12,834 nt of DNA from positions 1-12,834 of the forward strand of contig CAJTYO010000071.1 of assembly GCA_910584045.1 (NCBI GenBank), read 5' to 3'. The notes beneath the pieces were generated by a model. That model did not search any database and was not told the origin of the DNA. It was given only the letters and a program-made list of their open reading frames with translations. Below are positions 12,457 to 12,834 of the stretch, one piece after another (the stretch's first letter is position 1; every line of letters starts with the position of its first letter). A program made the translations under genes and the position numbers. This DNA comes from an uncultured Oscillospiraceae bacterium. Lineage in GTDB: Bacteria; Bacillota; Clostridia; Oscillospirales; Oscillospiraceae.

Positions 12457-12620
12457 TAAGATTCCTCCTTCTTAAACTCTGGCGCATTCTCAACGTAGCT
12501 GTGGACTATCTCCTGCAGGATCGATTTGAGGGTACAGTCCCGGTGCAAACATAGCAATTTTAATTTTCGGTGGTCTGCTGCCTCTATCGGGAAATTAAGG
12601 TATTTGCTCTTGGCTACCAT
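12456..12620 (-). CDS. 54-aa small protein, copy B
   Basis: This 54-residue protein has ATG 12620 preceded by AAAAGGA. It starts MVAKSKYLNFPIEAADHRKL and ends ENAPEFKKEES, identical to copy A (10792-10956) except for residues 2 and 4 (A to V, R to K). About eight further base differences are silent, which shows that the protein is maintained. It begins the same operon layout: terminator (12748-12794), operator-like promoter (12653-12682), this gene, then an RHH-like gene, here truncated. A frame reading further upstream to 12764 crosses the promoter and is not the real start. Two closely similar copies about 1.7 kb apart also offer a substrate for homologous recombination. Confidence 0.7.
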   Translation of the reverse strand: MVAKSKYLNFPIEAADHRKLKLLCLHRDCTLKSILQEIVHSYVENAPEFKKEES

Positions 12621-12652
12621 TCCTTTTCGCCCTCCCTTCCGTTGGTAGAGCA

Positions 12653-12682
12653 AGTATAGCTGAAAGGCATGGCGAAAGCTAT
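12653..12682 (-). promoter_or_regulatory. Shared promoter/operator, copy B
   Basis: On the minus strand -10 TATACT (12653-12658) lies 17 nt from TAGCTT (12676-12681). ATAGCT-N15-AGCTAT (12656-12682) is a perfect inverted repeat overlapping both boxes. The upstream flank to about 12735 is also conserved with copy A (for example AAGCATATGTAACAGTGGCG on the plus strand), which suggests further binding sites. Confidence 0.6.
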
Positions 12683-12747
12683 TACCATTACCACCAAACA
12701 ACCAGAGACAAACCAAGCATATGTAACAGTGGCGGGAAATGAAAAAT

Positions 12748-12794
12748 AGCCCTCTGTGGTTCACCGGACAGGTTCCGGCGAACCACAGAGGGCT
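12748..12794 (-). terminator. Rho-independent terminator upstream of operon B
   Basis: AGCCCTCTGTGGTTC (12748-12762) is the exact complement of 12780-12794; within it CCGGA (12764-12768) pairs with TCCGG (12774-12778), separated from the outer stem by an A-C mismatch. On the minus strand ATTTTTCATTT follows directly. It would end a leftward gene located beyond the right edge of the window. Confidence 0.8.
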
Positions 12795-12834
12795 GCTTGC
12801 CTTTATGAAAGACTGATCTCGGAGTGGTGGGGAG

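Noticed and set aside
12313..12620. Foldback (palindromic) artefact of a single sequence
   Set aside because: The two arms differ in sequence and in gene content (54-aa gene only on one side), so it is not a simple self-copy, although a chimeric join remains possible.
12456..12764. 102-codon version of the 54-aa protein
   Set aside because: The upstream part crosses the conserved promoter/operator and terminator; copy A shares only the 54-codon part, with its RBS.

Overview
The window looks like a piece of a conjugative or mobilisable element from a gut Firmicute (Clostridia; Lachnospiraceae/Oscillospiraceae type). The basis is a VirB4 fragment of the clostridial conjugative-transposon type, an ssb-parB operon, a DUF3991/Toprim protein, a TnpW/TnpX-type serine recombinase module, strong AGGAGG-type ribosome binding sites, and G+C-rich backbone genes around a visibly A+T-richer insert. 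No taxon can be named from the sequence alone.

Layout. Positions 1-1124 hold a G+C-rich leader and an internal fragment of virB4 (+ strand), cut at both ends. Positions 1125-2014 have no convincing complete gene but contain several hairpins: a duplicated two-hairpin motif ending in a terminator (about 1297-1477), a large bipartite stem (1827-1876), and a possible gene start that is cut off near 2036. Positions 2015-4057 are a compact minus-strand operon: ssb, parB and an unknown gene, with 1-nt and 11-nt overlaps. Positions 4264-7245 are a plus-strand insert in the minus-strand gene order. It holds the 3' part of a possible replication-initiator gene, an unknown 156-aa protein, tnpW (53 aa), and a tnpX-like recombinase broken by one extra T. 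The insert is flanked by the N-terminal fragment of a secreted protein (7240-7419) and by a 39-codon C-terminal fragment (4144-4263).

To the right, the minus-strand operon begins near 10990. It reads: a 54-aa small protein, a double ribbon-helix-helix-like protein, an unknown 272-aa protein, a Toprim/ArdC-like fusion (frameshifted), and the truncated secreted protein. Large perfect inverted repeats sit between several of these genes. A separate plus-strand gene of unknown function (11448-12161) follows a strong terminator hairpin. The right edge repeats the start of the same operon: a second 54-aa gene (12456-12620) and two truncated copies of the RHH-like gene, head to head and fused at a 5-bp microhomology. 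All three copies of this module carry the same promoter with an ATAGCT-N15-AGCTAT inverted repeat, which looks like a shared operator.

The genes suggest maintenance and establishment functions of a mobile element: partition, single-strand binding, primase/antirestriction-like activity and autoregulated small DNA-binding proteins. Truncations and two single-base frameshifts point to decay and rearrangement, or partly to assembly error. The most interesting signals are the covarying tandem hairpins, the three-copy promoter/operator with small RHH-like proteins, the Toprim-ArdC fusion, and the RNA structures around the tnpW and tnpX start sites.
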